From assembly GCF_003856525.1 (NCBI RefSeq), contig NZ_RJVQ01000005.1:186001-250000 (forward strand): a stretch of 64,000 bases of DNA, written 5' to 3'. Origin of the DNA: Vibrio viridaestus (lineage in GTDB: Bacteria; Pseudomonadota; Gammaproteobacteria; Enterobacterales; Vibrionaceae). The translations under genes were made by a program, and so were the position numbers. This document shows, in pieces, positions 52,815 through 62,678 of the stretch. Positions within the stretch are counted from its first letter, which is position 1. Each line of letters starts with the position of its first letter. The notes beneath the pieces are model-generated. The model saw only the letters and a program-made list of their open reading frames with translations. It had not been told where the DNA came from and made no database searches.

Positions 52815-55178
52815 TTAGCGATTTTCAAAACGATTGTAATCAAGTAACCCATATTCGACTGGATCATTTTCTCGATACCACTTGTTAACTCGGTCACTAA
52901 ACGACCAAAATTGAGAGTCAGTTCTGCGGACTCCATATAAATCGAGAAGATGGATATAATCCTCTTCAGATTTAAGGTTCTGCATAATATTAACAAATGC
53001 ACTAACATCAGACTCTTGCAGAGAAATAAATGCTGCCGGGTAACTGCCTAGCACACCATGCACTAGAGTAAGCGTATCATTTCTATAGTCCCTGCTATCT
53101 TCTTCATCAAACAGACTCGAAATATTCTTATGGGCGTTGTTGTGCAGTAAAGTAAACAGTTCATCATGCCCTGACTCACTGCGTACCAGAATTGTAATTA
53201 TCTGCGGCAACATAGAAATATTTTTACCTCTAACCAAACTAATTTGTTGTAGCCGTTTTTCGTTTGCGTCAGATAAGTTGGTATTCGCTATATCAAAACG
53301 TGTCGATAATACCGGTGCTAATTTTGCTCTGAGTTTATCGTATAGCTCAGCTTTGGGATTATCAGTTTGATACTCTACCGACGTTGGCTGATTGAAAGGT
53401 TCAACGTTTCGCAATAAGAAATCACTCAGGTTTGAGTCTTTGTCGCGATACCAACTAGAAAGCTCTGCGTGACGCATAATTTTTGGCAATAGCGCCATGA
53501 AGTTACTTTCACCTTCCAAACGCATAAAATCCATAAACAGTCGTGTCATTAATTGGTGACCAAAATTACCATATACATCAAACCCAGCGACTAACAGATA
53601 GTGGATACGTTCGAGAAGCTCATAGTCCATGATCCAAGCTGTTTTTGGCTTCATACCAACCAACCCCTGAACAACAGAAGCACTATCAAAGTGACGGTAT
53701 ACTGTCAGCGCAGCATTCGGATTCACTCCGTCACCATCCCAAATCAAATCAGTAGTCATGTAACGACCACCTTCAAACTGTGTATTGATGAATTTCGATT
53801 TGGCCTTTAGATAATTAGCCTGCTGGACCGAAAACTTAATCCAATTAGTCAATGGAAGTGTATTACTCTCATCTTCAGCCGGTAGTCGAAGATTATCGCG
53901 CTGAGACTGATAAAACTCGTTAACTTGTGGTACATCGGATTTATCTGGGTCGATAAAAAACACCCAGAAGTGATCATTTATAACGTTTAAAGCTAACTGA
54001 CCACGACAGACGGGCCCTTTAATAAAGGACATTATTGTATTTTGCGCGTTGTCGAGCATAAAACGGAAACGGCTGTGTACAGGTAGTTGTGCAAAGGATG
54101 TCATCGGGTTTGCAGAAACATCCACTTTATAGCCAGGCAAACTATCTACAAGGTAGTCGGCATTCACAAACCACTTTCGCCAATCTTTCAATTTCTTGTT
54201 GTCAAGGGCATATGGCATATGAGTCTTATCGACAATCGTACTCACAACGGGAATAAATCGGTAATACACCCGTTCAACACCCGGATTATCGTAGGGTCTG
54301 CGAGTCGCGATGAGATCCACTTTTTGACCCGGTGGTGTTTTGGATCGAATCAGTTGAAAAAAGACAGGACGGCTGGCTTTTGGAGTTACATCCGCAAAAT
54401 AGAGATGAGACAGAAAAAGATGCTCATAGATATATCGCGCCGCGAGTCTGTTCTTTAATGAGTTTTGGTTTAAAAACAGCTCAAAACGCTCTATTTGAGC
54501 ATGCAGTGCAGCACTTATCTGCTCATGCTCAGGCATTTGAGCTCCCGACTTTAACCATGAGATTAACGTTTCATGTTCATCTTTGGTCAGGTTTGGCATC
54601 CCATAAGGCATCCCCCAGTCGGGATATTTTGCTTTATAAGCCGGATATTCTTCGATTGTGGGACATTGTTGGTCACGGTTGAGCGAAAAATCGAATCCAT
54701 CGAGTACTTTTTCCTCTGGTAATGGATGCTCTTTCTTTTGTATCAACATCTGCGCCATCACACTCATTTCTATATTCGGCACAGGCGATTGATTTCTTTC
54801 GTTCAAAATAGGGCTAAAGCCCCCAGCTCGCCATTGTGAGGTCGTCTGAGCATCTTCAAAAAGTCGCGTGGGCATCTCTGCAACGAGTCTTGTTCCATCA
54901 TAGACTTTCTTCTTCGTCGCGCCTCTGTCGATACCTTCAGTCGAAGAGAACTTCAATTGACATGGGGCATCGTAGCAAGCGTGGCATACGACACACCTTG
55001 AATCTAAAACAGGCTTAACTTCTTGTTCAAAAAACTTCCCAGCTTCACTATCGCGTGCGACAGTTCGTTCTCGCACAGATGACTTGCCATAAATATCGTC
55101 ATAGTGAAACGCGGCATACACAGAACACCCGGAAAAAAGAAATAACACACTTAAGACAAACCACTTTTTCATTTTCAT
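52815..55178 (-). CDS. cti: Fatty acid cis/trans isomerase
   Basis: About 787 residues from the ATG that follows a GGTGGA site (MKMKKWFVL); a start five codons upstream is possible. N-terminal signal with lipobox-like FSGC suggests a lipoprotein or periplasmic form. The c-type haem motif CVVCHACYDAPCQLKF lies near residue 65, diagnostic of Cti. Cti converts cis to trans unsaturated fatty acids in membrane phospholipids, stiffening the membrane under solvent, heat or salt stress. The length fits the family. Convergent with cowN. Confidence 0.93.
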   Translation of the reverse strand: MKMKKWFVLSVLFLFSGCSVYAAFHYDDIYGKSSVRERTVARDSEAGKFFEQEVKPVLDSRCVVCHACYDAPCQLKFSSTEGIDRGATKKKVYDGTRLVAEMPTRLFEDAQTTSQWRAGGFSPILNERNQSPVPNIEMSVMAQMLIQKKEHPLPEEKVLDGFDFSLNRDQQCPTIEEYPAYKAKYPDWGMPYGMPNLTKDEHETLISWLKSGAQMPEHEQISAALHAQIERFELFLNQNSLKNRLAARYIYEHLFLSHLYFADVTPKASRPVFFQLIRSKTPPGQKVDLIATRRPYDNPGVERVYYRFIPVVSTIVDKTHMPYALDNKKLKDWRKWFVNADYLVDSLPGYKVDVSANPMTSFAQLPVHSRFRFMLDNAQNTIMSFIKGPVCRGQLALNVINDHFWVFFIDPDKSDVPQVNEFYQSQRDNLRLPAEDESNTLPLTNWIKFSVQQANYLKAKSKFINTQFEGGRYMTTDLIWDGDGVNPNAALTVYRHFDSASVVQGLVGMKPKTAWIMDYELLERIHYLLVAGFDVYGNFGHQLMTRLFMDFMRLEGESNFMALLPKIMRHAELSSWYRDKDSNLSDFLLRNVEPFNQPTSVEYQTDNPKAELYDKLRAKLAPVLSTRFDIANTNLSDANEKRLQQISLVRGKNISMLPQIITILVRSESGHDELFTLLHNNAHKNISSLFDEEDSRDYRNDTLTLVHGVLGSYPAAFISLQESDVSAFVNIMQNLKSEEDYIHLLDLYGVRRTDSQFWSFSDRVNKWYRENDPVEYGLLDYNRFENR

Positions 55179-55320
55179 AGATACATCCACCATTGCTCAC
55201 GCTAAGTTAAACAGCTTTTATCACGCCGCTCCAGTGATTCTTATGATCTTTTTGATAGCGAAGTAGGATCTTTCTGTCTAATTAGGTCAAAATCCTCTTT
55301 ACAATTAGTAAGCATTACTT

Positions 55321-55339
55321 ATTATCTGCATTAGATAAT
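55321..55339. promoter_or_regulatory. Putative MarR operator
   Basis: ATTATCTGCATTAGATAAT, perfect 7-base arms around five bases, 22 bases before the marR start. The position suits autorepression of the marR-emrAB operon. Confidence 0.6.
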
Positions 55340-55360
55340 ATATGTAATGGCAATATAATT

Positions 55361-55789
55361 ATGGCAAAACCAACTCTGGGCTACCTAATGTGGGACATCA
55401 TTCGAGAAATACGTAAATTATTTCAAGAAGATCCCAGACTATCTTGCTTAACGCTCTCTCAGGCTAAAGTTCTTTCGTGCATTTATCACAATGAAGGAAT
55501 CAAACAAGTTGAACTGGCCGATTACCTTGACCTATCACCAATGACAGTAGTTCGATTAATCGACTTTCTAGTTGCAGAAGAGTTGATTTCTCGCCAGCCA
55601 GATCCCAGTGACCGTAGAGCTCACCTTCTTTATATCGAGCCAAAAGCCGAATCAATTATGGAGAAAGTCAAATTGGTCAGTGATGACATCTGGGCCAAAG
55701 CGCTAGAAGGCTTGAGTGCACAGCAAATTACGGGTTTAACAGCAAGTTTAGAGCAGATTAAAAAGAATTTAAGAGATAAAGAGAAGTAA
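55361..55789 (+). CDS. MarR-family transcriptional regulator
   Basis: 142 residues. The winged HTH is readable: LSQAKVLSCIYHNEGIKQVELADYLDLSPMTVVRLIDFLVAEELI, with the wing DPSDRRAHLLYI (conserved DxRxxxL type). It is the first gene of a three-gene unit with emrA- and emrB-like genes, one base before the next. It probably represses the operon through the 55321 palindrome and is released by a phenolic or other toxic compound. Confidence 0.92.
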   Translation: MAKPTLGYLMWDIIREIRKLFQEDPRLSCLTLSQAKVLSCIYHNEGIKQVELADYLDLSPMTVVRLIDFLVAEELISRQPDPSDRRAHLLYIEPKAESIMEKVKLVSDDIWAKALEGLSAQQITGLTASLEQIKKNLRDKEK

Positions 55790-55790
55790 C

Positions 55791-56861
55791 ATGGCAGTAG
55801 AAAACCAGACATCACAAGAACAATCCGCCTCTGTTGTTAAAAAGCCCAAGAGCAAATTAAAGCGAAACTTTTTCCTTTTCGCTTTGCCCGTTTTAGCTAT
55901 CTCTGGTGGCGTAATCATCTACTTAAATAGTGGTCGATATGTTTCTACTGATAATGCTTACGTTAAATCCGACATTACGTCTATTGCCCCAGAAATTGCA
56001 GGACGAGTTAAGTCTGTCAGTGTAAAAGAAAATGAATCGGTGAAGTCAGGACAGTTGCTTTTTACGCTTGATAAGACACCGTTTGAGATAGCCGTTGAGA
56101 AATCCAAAGCCAACCTCAATGACGTAAAAACAGATCTTCTCACCATGCAAGCCAACTACGAAAGTAAAAAAGCTGAAATTGCCGTAGCAAAAAGCCAGCT
56201 ATCCTACCTACATAAAGATGAGCTTCGCCAGAGAAACCTGCTGAAAAGAAAATATATCTCCCAAGCTGAATTTGATGCTGCACAGCAAAAAACAGAAGTT
56301 CAAGCTCTCCAGATAAAAGCGCTGGGTAAGCAATTGCAACAGATAAAGGAAAGCCTTACTGGACTGGTTGATTCTCCTATTACTCAGCACCCTAAATATC
56401 AAAATGCGTTAGCCGAACTGAATCAGGCACAAAACGACCTAACACACGTTAATATCTACGCGCCAACATCAGGTATTGTGACTAAAGTGCTTGAAACTGG
56501 TCAGTTTGTCTCACCTGGCAGTACTTCGATGATGCTGGTATCCGATCATAATATGTGGATTGAAGCTAACTTTACTGAGTCTGATATGACGCATGTAAAA
56601 CAAGGCCAACCAGTCGACATCGAAATCGACTATGCTCCAAACCATGAATGGCACGGAACAGTAACCAGTATTGCGCCTGCGACAGGATCTGAGTTTTCCA
56701 TTATTCCCGCTCAGAATGCAACCGGAAACTGGGTAAAAATCACACAGAGAATCCCAGTAAGAATTCACTTCCAAAGTCAATCTGATGCGCCAGAACTGAG
56801 AGCAGGACTGAGTGCGGTTGTCACCATCGATACTGGGTTTAAACGCCAGTTATCTCTTTAA
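55791..56861 (+). CDS. HlyD/EmrA-type membrane fusion protein
   Basis: 356 residues. One N-terminal membrane helix (FFLFALPVLAISGGVIIYL), then the biotinyl-lipoyl pattern YVSTDNAYVKSDITSIAPEIAGRVKSVSVKENESVKSGQLLFTLD, a long coiled-coil hairpin (about 95-195) and the return beta-barrel with NDLTHVNIYAPTSGIVTKV. It links an MFS pump in the inner membrane to an outer-membrane channel. Its start is one base after marR and emrB follows 18 bases later. No TolC-like gene is adjacent. Confidence 0.93.
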   Translation: MAVENQTSQEQSASVVKKPKSKLKRNFFLFALPVLAISGGVIIYLNSGRYVSTDNAYVKSDITSIAPEIAGRVKSVSVKENESVKSGQLLFTLDKTPFEIAVEKSKANLNDVKTDLLTMQANYESKKAEIAVAKSQLSYLHKDELRQRNLLKRKYISQAEFDAAQQKTEVQALQIKALGKQLQQIKESLTGLVDSPITQHPKYQNALAELNQAQNDLTHVNIYAPTSGIVTKVLETGQFVSPGSTSMMLVSDHNMWIEANFTESDMTHVKQGQPVDIEIDYAPNHEWHGTVTSIAPATGSEFSIIPAQNATGNWVKITQRIPVRIHFQSQSDAPELRAGLSAVVTIDTGFKRQLSL

Positions 56862-56879
56862 TCGATGGTGGAAGTTTAA

Positions 56880-58394
56880 GTGAGTAGCATTAGCTCCCCT
56901 ACAAGCAATATCGATAGCAGTAAGCAGAAACTTATAACGTTCTCGATCATGCTTGCGACTATCATGCAAGCACTTGACACGACGATCGCTAACGTTGCTT
57001 TGCCTCATATGGAAGGCGCAATGAGTGCCACTCAGGATCAAATATCTTGGGTCCTTACTTCTTACATTGTCGCGTCAGCCATTGCTATGCCATTAACAGG
57101 ACTGCTCTCTGCGCGAATCGGCCGGAAAAAGCTATTTCTGTACTCCATTGTGGGTTTTACCGTAACCTCAGTATTATGTGGTATGGCTCAATCGCTGGAT
57201 CAGATCATCATATTTCGTTTACTTCAGGGGATCTTTGGCGCAAGTTTGGTACCTTTGTCTCAGTCAATACTCCTTGATACCTATCCTACAGAGCAGCATG
57301 GTTCAGCCATGGCACTGTGGGGCGTCGGTGTTATGGTTGGACCTGTATTGGGTCCCTCTCTCGGAGGATGGTTAACCGAATACTACAGTTGGCGCTGGGT
57401 TTTTTATATCAACTTACCTTTCGGCATTCTTGCCTGGCTCGGTATTGCTAATTATGTCTCCGAAACGCCTATCGATAAGAATCGACGATTCGATATTTTT
57501 GGTTTTACCTTACTCGCAATAGCAATCGGTAGCCTACAAATGCTTCTGGATAGAGGTGAATCGCAGAATTGGTTTAATAGTGTTGAGGTCGTTATCGAGG
57601 CTTGTCTTGCTGCTGTTTCACTTTATATGTTTATTACTCATAGCCTTACAGCAAAACAGCCATTTTTAAACCCAACAATATTTAAAGATAAAAATTTTGT
57701 CATCGGTTTAGTCTTTATTTTTATGGTTGGGATTATTTTGCTCGCCACAATGTCGCTACTACCACCTTATCTACAGAATTTAATGGGGTACCCTGTATTG
57801 GATGTTGGTATCGTGATGAGTCCAAGAGGATTAGGAACCATGGCTGGAATGATGCTGGTTGGTAAATTAGCAAATAAGGTCGACTTAAGACACCTGATTA
57901 CCATCGGACTGATTTGTATGACGTACTCTCTCTGGGATATGACCCATTTTTCAGTCGACATAACAAACTACGACATTATCAGAACTGGCGTTATCCAAGG
58001 ACTGGGCTTGGGGCTGGTTTTCGTGCCCCTATCAACATTGACATTCTCTACGCTAGCAAAAGAATTTCGTAATGAGGGAACCGCTCTTTATAGCTTAGTT
58101 AGGAGTATCGGCAGCAGTATCGGTATATCCGTTGTCACCACATATTTATCGCAACGAATACAGATAAACCATGCCAGCTTCGCCACTTACATTTCACCAT
58201 TTAATGAAGGTTTGGTTCAAGCGTCATCGTCCGGGGCTCTGACAACTCAAACAACCTCTGGGCTTGTAACGGTAAATAACCTGGTCACGGAGCAAGCGAC
58301 AATACTCGCCTATCTTCAGGATTTCCGCTTTATGATGTGGATTTGTATTTTCATGTTTCCACTACTCTTCTTACTTAGAAAACCTAACCAATAA
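56880..58394 (+). CDS. DHA2-family multidrug exporter (EmrB-like)
   Basis: 504 residues from GTG 56880 with GGAAG upstream. Fourteen membrane segments. DHA2 motifs include MQALDTTIANVALPHM (motif D1), LTGLLSARIGRKKLFL and GPVLGPSLGGWLTEYYSWRWVFYINLPFG (motif C). With the HlyD protein it forms an EmrAB-type pump that exports hydrophobic toxicants or antibiotics with protons. Operon with marR. A terminator follows 12 bases after the stop. Confidence 0.94.
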   Translation: MSSISSPTSNIDSSKQKLITFSIMLATIMQALDTTIANVALPHMEGAMSATQDQISWVLTSYIVASAIAMPLTGLLSARIGRKKLFLYSIVGFTVTSVLCGMAQSLDQIIIFRLLQGIFGASLVPLSQSILLDTYPTEQHGSAMALWGVGVMVGPVLGPSLGGWLTEYYSWRWVFYINLPFGILAWLGIANYVSETPIDKNRRFDIFGFTLLAIAIGSLQMLLDRGESQNWFNSVEVVIEACLAAVSLYMFITHSLTAKQPFLNPTIFKDKNFVIGLVFIFMVGIILLATMSLLPPYLQNLMGYPVLDVGIVMSPRGLGTMAGMMLVGKLANKVDLRHLITIGLICMTYSLWDMTHFSVDITNYDIIRTGVIQGLGLGLVFVPLSTLTFSTLAKEFRNEGTALYSLVRSIGSSIGISVVTTYLSQRIQINHASFATYISPFNEGLVQASSSGALTTQTTSGLVTVNNLVTEQATILAYLQDFRFMMWICIFMFPLLFLLRKPNQ

Positions 58395-58405
58395 TTGCTT
58401 TATTA

Positions 58406-58442
58406 TAAAAAGCCAGACTCTTTTATGAGATCTGGCTTTTTA
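58406..58442 (+). terminator. Rho-independent terminator
   Basis: AAAAGCCAGA pairs with TCTGGCTTTT, extended by an inner CTC/GAG, followed by TATTT; it ends the marR-emrAB operon. Confidence 0.85.
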
Positions 58443-58520
58443 TTTGCTCTTTATCTCTTCACGAATTTATTCAATAATTTACTCTAACAAATCCAATGCA
58501 TATGGCTTTCGAGAATTCTG

Positions 58521-61500
58521 ATGATTCCAATAATAAAAAATGGGTATGCGCGATTTAAAGCACTACCCAAACTAATACGAGTATTAACCTATCTGCTCTC
58601 CACATACACCCTGTTTCTTCTGATTGTTGGCGTGTTAGTTCCTCAGATCGCTCAGAAGCAAATCCCGCAGCAGCTTAATAAAATAACGGGTAGAAACGTC
58701 TCTATTGGTGAAGTCCGAATTAACCCCTTCTTACTTAGAGGAACGTTAAACAAATTCAATATTCTTTCGCAAGACGGAAAGTCTACCTTTATTTCTTTTG
58801 AACAGTTCCAGATAGAACCACTGTTTTGGAAAAGTGTTTTTACACTCACACCAACACTCGACTATGCAGTATTAAAACAACCTGTCGTTAATGTCTCTTC
58901 AAATATTGATAGCCAGGGTAATACACGCTTTAGCTTTCAAGATATTGTGGATCATATCGCCCAAAATAGTGCTGAAGAGCCTAAACAACCAGAATCACAA
59001 ACGTCAGAGCCCTTTGCATTTATTGCGCACAGTATCCAGTTAGTTGATGGTGAAATTTCATATTCAGATAAAAATAAGAATGTCGATTTCAACTACCCTA
59101 ACCTCGATTTAGCAGTGGACAACATCAATATCGGAACCCAAGAAGCCCGGTCAGATCAGAGCGGTAGCCACAATGATTTTAGTCTGGCACTAGGTGGTTC
59201 CGACAATAAATTGTTGACGATTAACGGCGCGTTTCAGCTATATCCTTTAGACATAAATGGTAAGTTTGCATTCAATCAGTTTGATTTGACCAACGTTTGG
59301 CCGTACATAAAAGACTACGTTAACGGTAAGCTCACCAAGGGTATACTGTCTGTTTCAAGCAAGTTTAACGTTGTTGAACACAACGAGAATATTAATATCA
59401 CCACCAACAGCGGTGAGCTAAGTGTAAAACAGTTAACATTGAAGTCAGCTAATAATGCACCAGCAATCTACCTTGATACTTTTGACATCAATAAAGTATC
59501 GATGAATTTAGAAGAAAAGCAGGTTTCTATCGCGTCTTTAGTGTTGGATAAACTGCAGGTCTATGGAAACTTGAACAAAAACGGTGTTGACCTAGCATCA
59601 CTTTATCGTGAGCCCAAAAGCAAAGTTACTTCTAACACTACGGCAAAAAGTCAATCTGCTAAAAGTCAGACTGAGCAGAACACAATTGGAACAAAAGGTG
59701 ACGACGATATTTGGTTGATAAAACTAGCCACATTCAAACTGAGCAACAGCAAAGTTTCATTGACTGATAACGCAATCGCAAATAATGTTAAATGGTCTCT
59801 GGATCCAATTAATGTCCAGGTGAATCATATCCAAAGTGACTTCCAAAAACCTCTAGATTACACCCTATCAGTTGGATTGTATGACAATGTAAATCAGGGG
59901 AGCAAAAATACCGTTGGTACAATAACCAGTGATGGTAACGTCAATATCCAAGAGCAGAATGTATCAAGTAATATTGCTATTTCAAACATCGACCTAAGTG
60001 ATCTCCAGCCTTATATTTCTCCCTACGTGAATATTGACCTTAAAAAAGGGCTATTCTCAACTAAAGGGAAGCTATCAACCTCATTTGATGCAACACAATT
60101 GATCTACCAAGGCGACCTAGGTATCGAGTCCTTACATATTAATGATAAGCTTGAGAATCAGCCATTCCTGACCTGGGCTGATATGAATATTGATAGTCTT
60201 TCATATGACCAAAAAGGAAATACACTGAATATTGGTACCGTAACCTTCAATAAGCCTTATGCAAAAGTGTTGATTGATAAGAATCGTAATACCAATATCA
60301 ACGATATTCTTAATACTAAGGAACAAAAAGCGACCAAAACTAACTCAAGTACAAAAGCCTCAGCTAAAGAGACAAAAACGGCCCAATCTGAAACGACAAA
60401 AGAGGCTCAGAGCAGCCTTAAAATTGCGGTACACAAAGTACTGGTGAAAAATGGTTCCGCCTACTTCTCCGATCTGTCTCTTACCCCTAACTTTTCTTCG
60501 GGTATAAACAGCATTAATGGTCAAATAGATAAGTTAACCTCAAGCGCTGAAACAACGGCCAACGTAAATCTGAAAGGGAAAATAGACCAATATGCGCCAA
60601 TCACGATCAAAGGCGATATCAATCCTTTACTTGCTTCACCTTTTCTCGATCTTACACTCGACGTTAAGGGTGCAGAGCTAACTTCGATTAACCCTTATTC
60701 CGGGACTTATGCTGGTTATTATATTGATAAAGGTCAGATGTCATTAACCTTAAAATATCTTTTGCAAAACAATCAGCTTAATGGCTCAAATCATGTTTAT
60801 ATTGATCAGCTAAAACTGGGGGAACCAAGTAACTCTAAGGTGGCGACTAGCTTACCAGTCAAACTTGCCATAGCACTTCTGCAAGATAGAAATGGTGTCA
60901 TCGATCTGGGTGTTAATGTATCGGGAAATGTAAATGACCCAAGCTTTGGTATCGGTAGTGTCATACTCACTGCAGTGAAAAATATCATTGTCAAAGCGGT
61001 CACGGCACCGTTCTCATTACTCGCGAACTTAATCGGCAGCGATGAAGATTTAAATATTATCAAATTTGCTCCTGGCTCCTCTGCCTTATCGACTGAAGAA
61101 CAGAATCGACTGGATCAACTGTTCAAAGCATTACAGCAGCGGCCTAAACTCAAATTGAGTATCGCTGGATATGTTTCTCAGACACAAGATGCTCAAGCAC
61201 TCGCTGAAACAGAAGTTAAAAATGAGCTGCAGAAACTGATGGGTGATGAAGCGCTTCCTCAAACATTGACGGCAAGTCAACTCCCCACTGAAGGTGACAT
61301 AATCGATGCTCTGGAAACACTTTATGAGAATAAAGTTGCTGACGACTTATCTGAGTTAAGAGATTCCATCGAACAAAAACTAACACGGGATATGCCAGAC
61401 AAAGAAATTAGCAGCGAAGACGTGGAAAAAAGACTGCACATTACGATGTACAACCAAATTGTTAACGCAGTCGATGTCCCATTACAAAGTCTAGGCTCGT

Positions 61501-61640
61501 TAGCTCATCAAAGAGCCTCGGAAGTTAAAAACTACCTTGTAAATACAAAAGGAATTGATCCGCAGCGCATATTCTTGGTGAATAGCCGTCCAACAGAAGA
61601 TACTGATAAAAGTGAAGTCAGTATCGAGTTGGACAACTGA
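58521..61640 (+). CDS. DUF748 / AsmA-like envelope protein
   Basis: 1039 residues with one N-terminal membrane anchor (YLLSTYTLFLLIVGVLVPQIA) and then a very long series of beta-rich repeats. Two Ser/Thr/Lys/Gln-rich linkers lie at about 370-395 and 595-630 (KATKTNSSTKASAKETKTAQ). The first domain (QLNKITGRNVSIGEVRINPFLLRGTL) and later KVLVKNGSAYFSDLSLTPNF are typical of DUF748, an AsmA/TamB-type family. The C-terminus has a helical region (LDQLFKALQQRPKLKLSIAG) like the OmpA-type YiaD fold. Likely a periplasm-spanning protein in lipid or outer-membrane traffic, by family analogy. Confidence 0.82.
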   Translation: MIPIIKNGYARFKALPKLIRVLTYLLSTYTLFLLIVGVLVPQIAQKQIPQQLNKITGRNVSIGEVRINPFLLRGTLNKFNILSQDGKSTFISFEQFQIEPLFWKSVFTLTPTLDYAVLKQPVVNVSSNIDSQGNTRFSFQDIVDHIAQNSAEEPKQPESQTSEPFAFIAHSIQLVDGEISYSDKNKNVDFNYPNLDLAVDNINIGTQEARSDQSGSHNDFSLALGGSDNKLLTINGAFQLYPLDINGKFAFNQFDLTNVWPYIKDYVNGKLTKGILSVSSKFNVVEHNENINITTNSGELSVKQLTLKSANNAPAIYLDTFDINKVSMNLEEKQVSIASLVLDKLQVYGNLNKNGVDLASLYREPKSKVTSNTTAKSQSAKSQTEQNTIGTKGDDDIWLIKLATFKLSNSKVSLTDNAIANNVKWSLDPINVQVNHIQSDFQKPLDYTLSVGLYDNVNQGSKNTVGTITSDGNVNIQEQNVSSNIAISNIDLSDLQPYISPYVNIDLKKGLFSTKGKLSTSFDATQLIYQGDLGIESLHINDKLENQPFLTWADMNIDSLSYDQKGNTLNIGTVTFNKPYAKVLIDKNRNTNINDILNTKEQKATKTNSSTKASAKETKTAQSETTKEAQSSLKIAVHKVLVKNGSAYFSDLSLTPNFSSGINSINGQIDKLTSSAETTANVNLKGKIDQYAPITIKGDINPLLASPFLDLTLDVKGAELTSINPYSGTYAGYYIDKGQMSLTLKYLLQNNQLNGSNHVYIDQLKLGEPSNSKVATSLPVKLAIALLQDRNGVIDLGVNVSGNVNDPSFGIGSVILTAVKNIIVKAVTAPFSLLANLIGSDEDLNIIKFAPGSSALSTEEQNRLDQLFKALQQRPKLKLSIAGYVSQTQDAQALAETEVKNELQKLMGDEALPQTLTASQLPTEGDIIDALETLYENKVADDLSELRDSIEQKLTRDMPDKEISSEDVEKRLHITMYNQIVNAVDVPLQSLGSLAHQRASEVKNYLVNTKGIDPQRIFLVNSRPTEDTDKSEVSIELDN

Positions 61641-61663
61641 TCTAGAACGGTTCACATTAATTG

Positions 61664-61693
61664 ATTAGGCTCCGCAAGGAGCCTAATTTTTTT
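61664..61693. terminator. Terminator between convergent genes
   Basis: ATTAGGCTCC pairs with GGAGCCTAAT around GCAA, followed by seven T on the plus strand; it overlaps the end of the cytochrome b561 gene. Confidence 0.88.
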
Positions 61694-62189
61694 GAAATGG
61701 TTTCATTGCCTGAAGATAAGATCGGCCAGTTAATTTTTTCATTACAAAAACTGCAGATACGTGAATTAGTGCAGCAAAGAATGTTAAATTCGCTATGACT
61801 TCGTGAAAGTCTTCAAGCCAGTGAGGTACTCCATCCCATTTTTCCATTAACAAGCCAGTTATACCTAAAGTAAGAAGACCTAACCACAATAACCAAATCA
61901 TAACGGCACCGGCAGGATTGTGACCCACGTGTTCATCTTTCCCCTCTCTCACAACGTCTTTAACATGCTCTATTGCTTTTGAAACAGAAGGGAGGAATCT
62001 TGTAAGCCTAGCTGGCGAATGTACAAATACTCCCCATATTAGGCGAGTAAGTACGATAACCGCCGCAGAATAACCCACCCATTGATGAATAGTGCTACCC
62101 GCTTCTGTAAGAAAATAGTTAATGATAAATAACACTGCCACACTCCAATGGGTAAATCGTACCCATGGATCCCAAATAAATTTGTTCAT
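61683..62189 (-). CDS. Cytochrome b561-type membrane protein
   Basis: 168 residues with four membrane helices and paired histidines for two b haems: His14 (RFTHWSVAVL), His35 (STIHQWVGY), and two in LEDFHEVIANLTFFAALIHVSAVF. This is the prokaryotic b561 / Ni-hydrogenase b-type family, which moves electrons across or along the inner membrane. The partner is not adjacent. It is divergent from dgkA-eptA over a PmrA-type box, so it could share that control. Confidence 0.9.
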   Translation of the reverse strand: MNKFIWDPWVRFTHWSVAVLFIINYFLTEAGSTIHQWVGYSAAVIVLTRLIWGVFVHSPARLTRFLPSVSKAIEHVKDVVREGKDEHVGHNPAGAVMIWLLWLGLLTLGITGLLMEKWDGVPHWLEDFHEVIANLTFFAALIHVSAVFVMKKLTGRSYLQAMKPFQKN

Positions 62190-62248
62190 TTCAGCCTCTT
62201 AAACTCATCAAGATAATTTAGAAATCAAATTCAGATTAATCCTGATTT

Positions 62249-62265
62249 CTTAAGAGAGTCTTAAG
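62249..62265. promoter_or_regulatory. PmrA/QseB/CarR-type box
   Basis: CTTAAGAGAGTCTTAAG is two direct CTTAAG repeats five bases apart, a perfect fit to the YTTAAK-N5-YTTAAK consensus of PmrA/CarR response regulators. It lies 57 bases before dgkA-eptA, whose second gene is a classical target of this regulator class. Confidence 0.7.
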
Positions 62266-62321
62266 TCTCAAAAGATAAAGTGCTCAGCACAATAACTTTA
62301 AAGTAGATAAGACTAATTCTC

Positions 62322-62678
62322 ATGAAACCAGGAAACATCGGTATAAAAAGACTTTTTTATGCAGGAATCTATTCAGCACAAGGCCTGAAAGCTGCATGGA
62401 AAAACGAAGCGGCTTTCCGTCAGGAAATCATCGTAATCGTTCCTCTATGCTTAATCGCTTTGAGCCTGAAGATCACTGTTATTGAGCAACTCTTTTTAGT
62501 GACATCGCTTGTCTTCGTCCTCATTGCCGAATTATTTAATTCAGCGATTGAGGCTGTCGTGGACAGAATCAGTGATGAGCTTCATGAATTAAGCGGCAGA
62601 GCAAAAGATATCGGCTCAGCAGCTGTCCTTATCTCGATATTTCTAGCCATCTTTATCTGGGTGTGGGTATTACTATGA
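62322..62678 (+). CDS. dgkA: Diacylglycerol kinase
   Basis: 118 residues, three membrane helices, with the active-site segment AELFNSAIEAVVDRISDELHELSGRAKDIGSAAVLIS (conserved Glu and Asn ligands). N-terminal amphipathic helix KRLFYAGIYSAQGLKAAWKNEAAFRQE is also conserved. It phosphorylates diacylglycerol to phosphatidate. It overlaps eptA by ATGA; since EptA releases diacylglycerol from phosphatidylethanolamine, DgkA recycles that product, a clear functional link. Confidence 0.95.
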   Translation: MKPGNIGIKRLFYAGIYSAQGLKAAWKNEAAFRQEIIVIVPLCLIALSLKITVIEQLFLVTSLVFVLIAELFNSAIEAVVDRISDELHELSGRAKDIGSAAVLISIFLAIFIWVWVLL

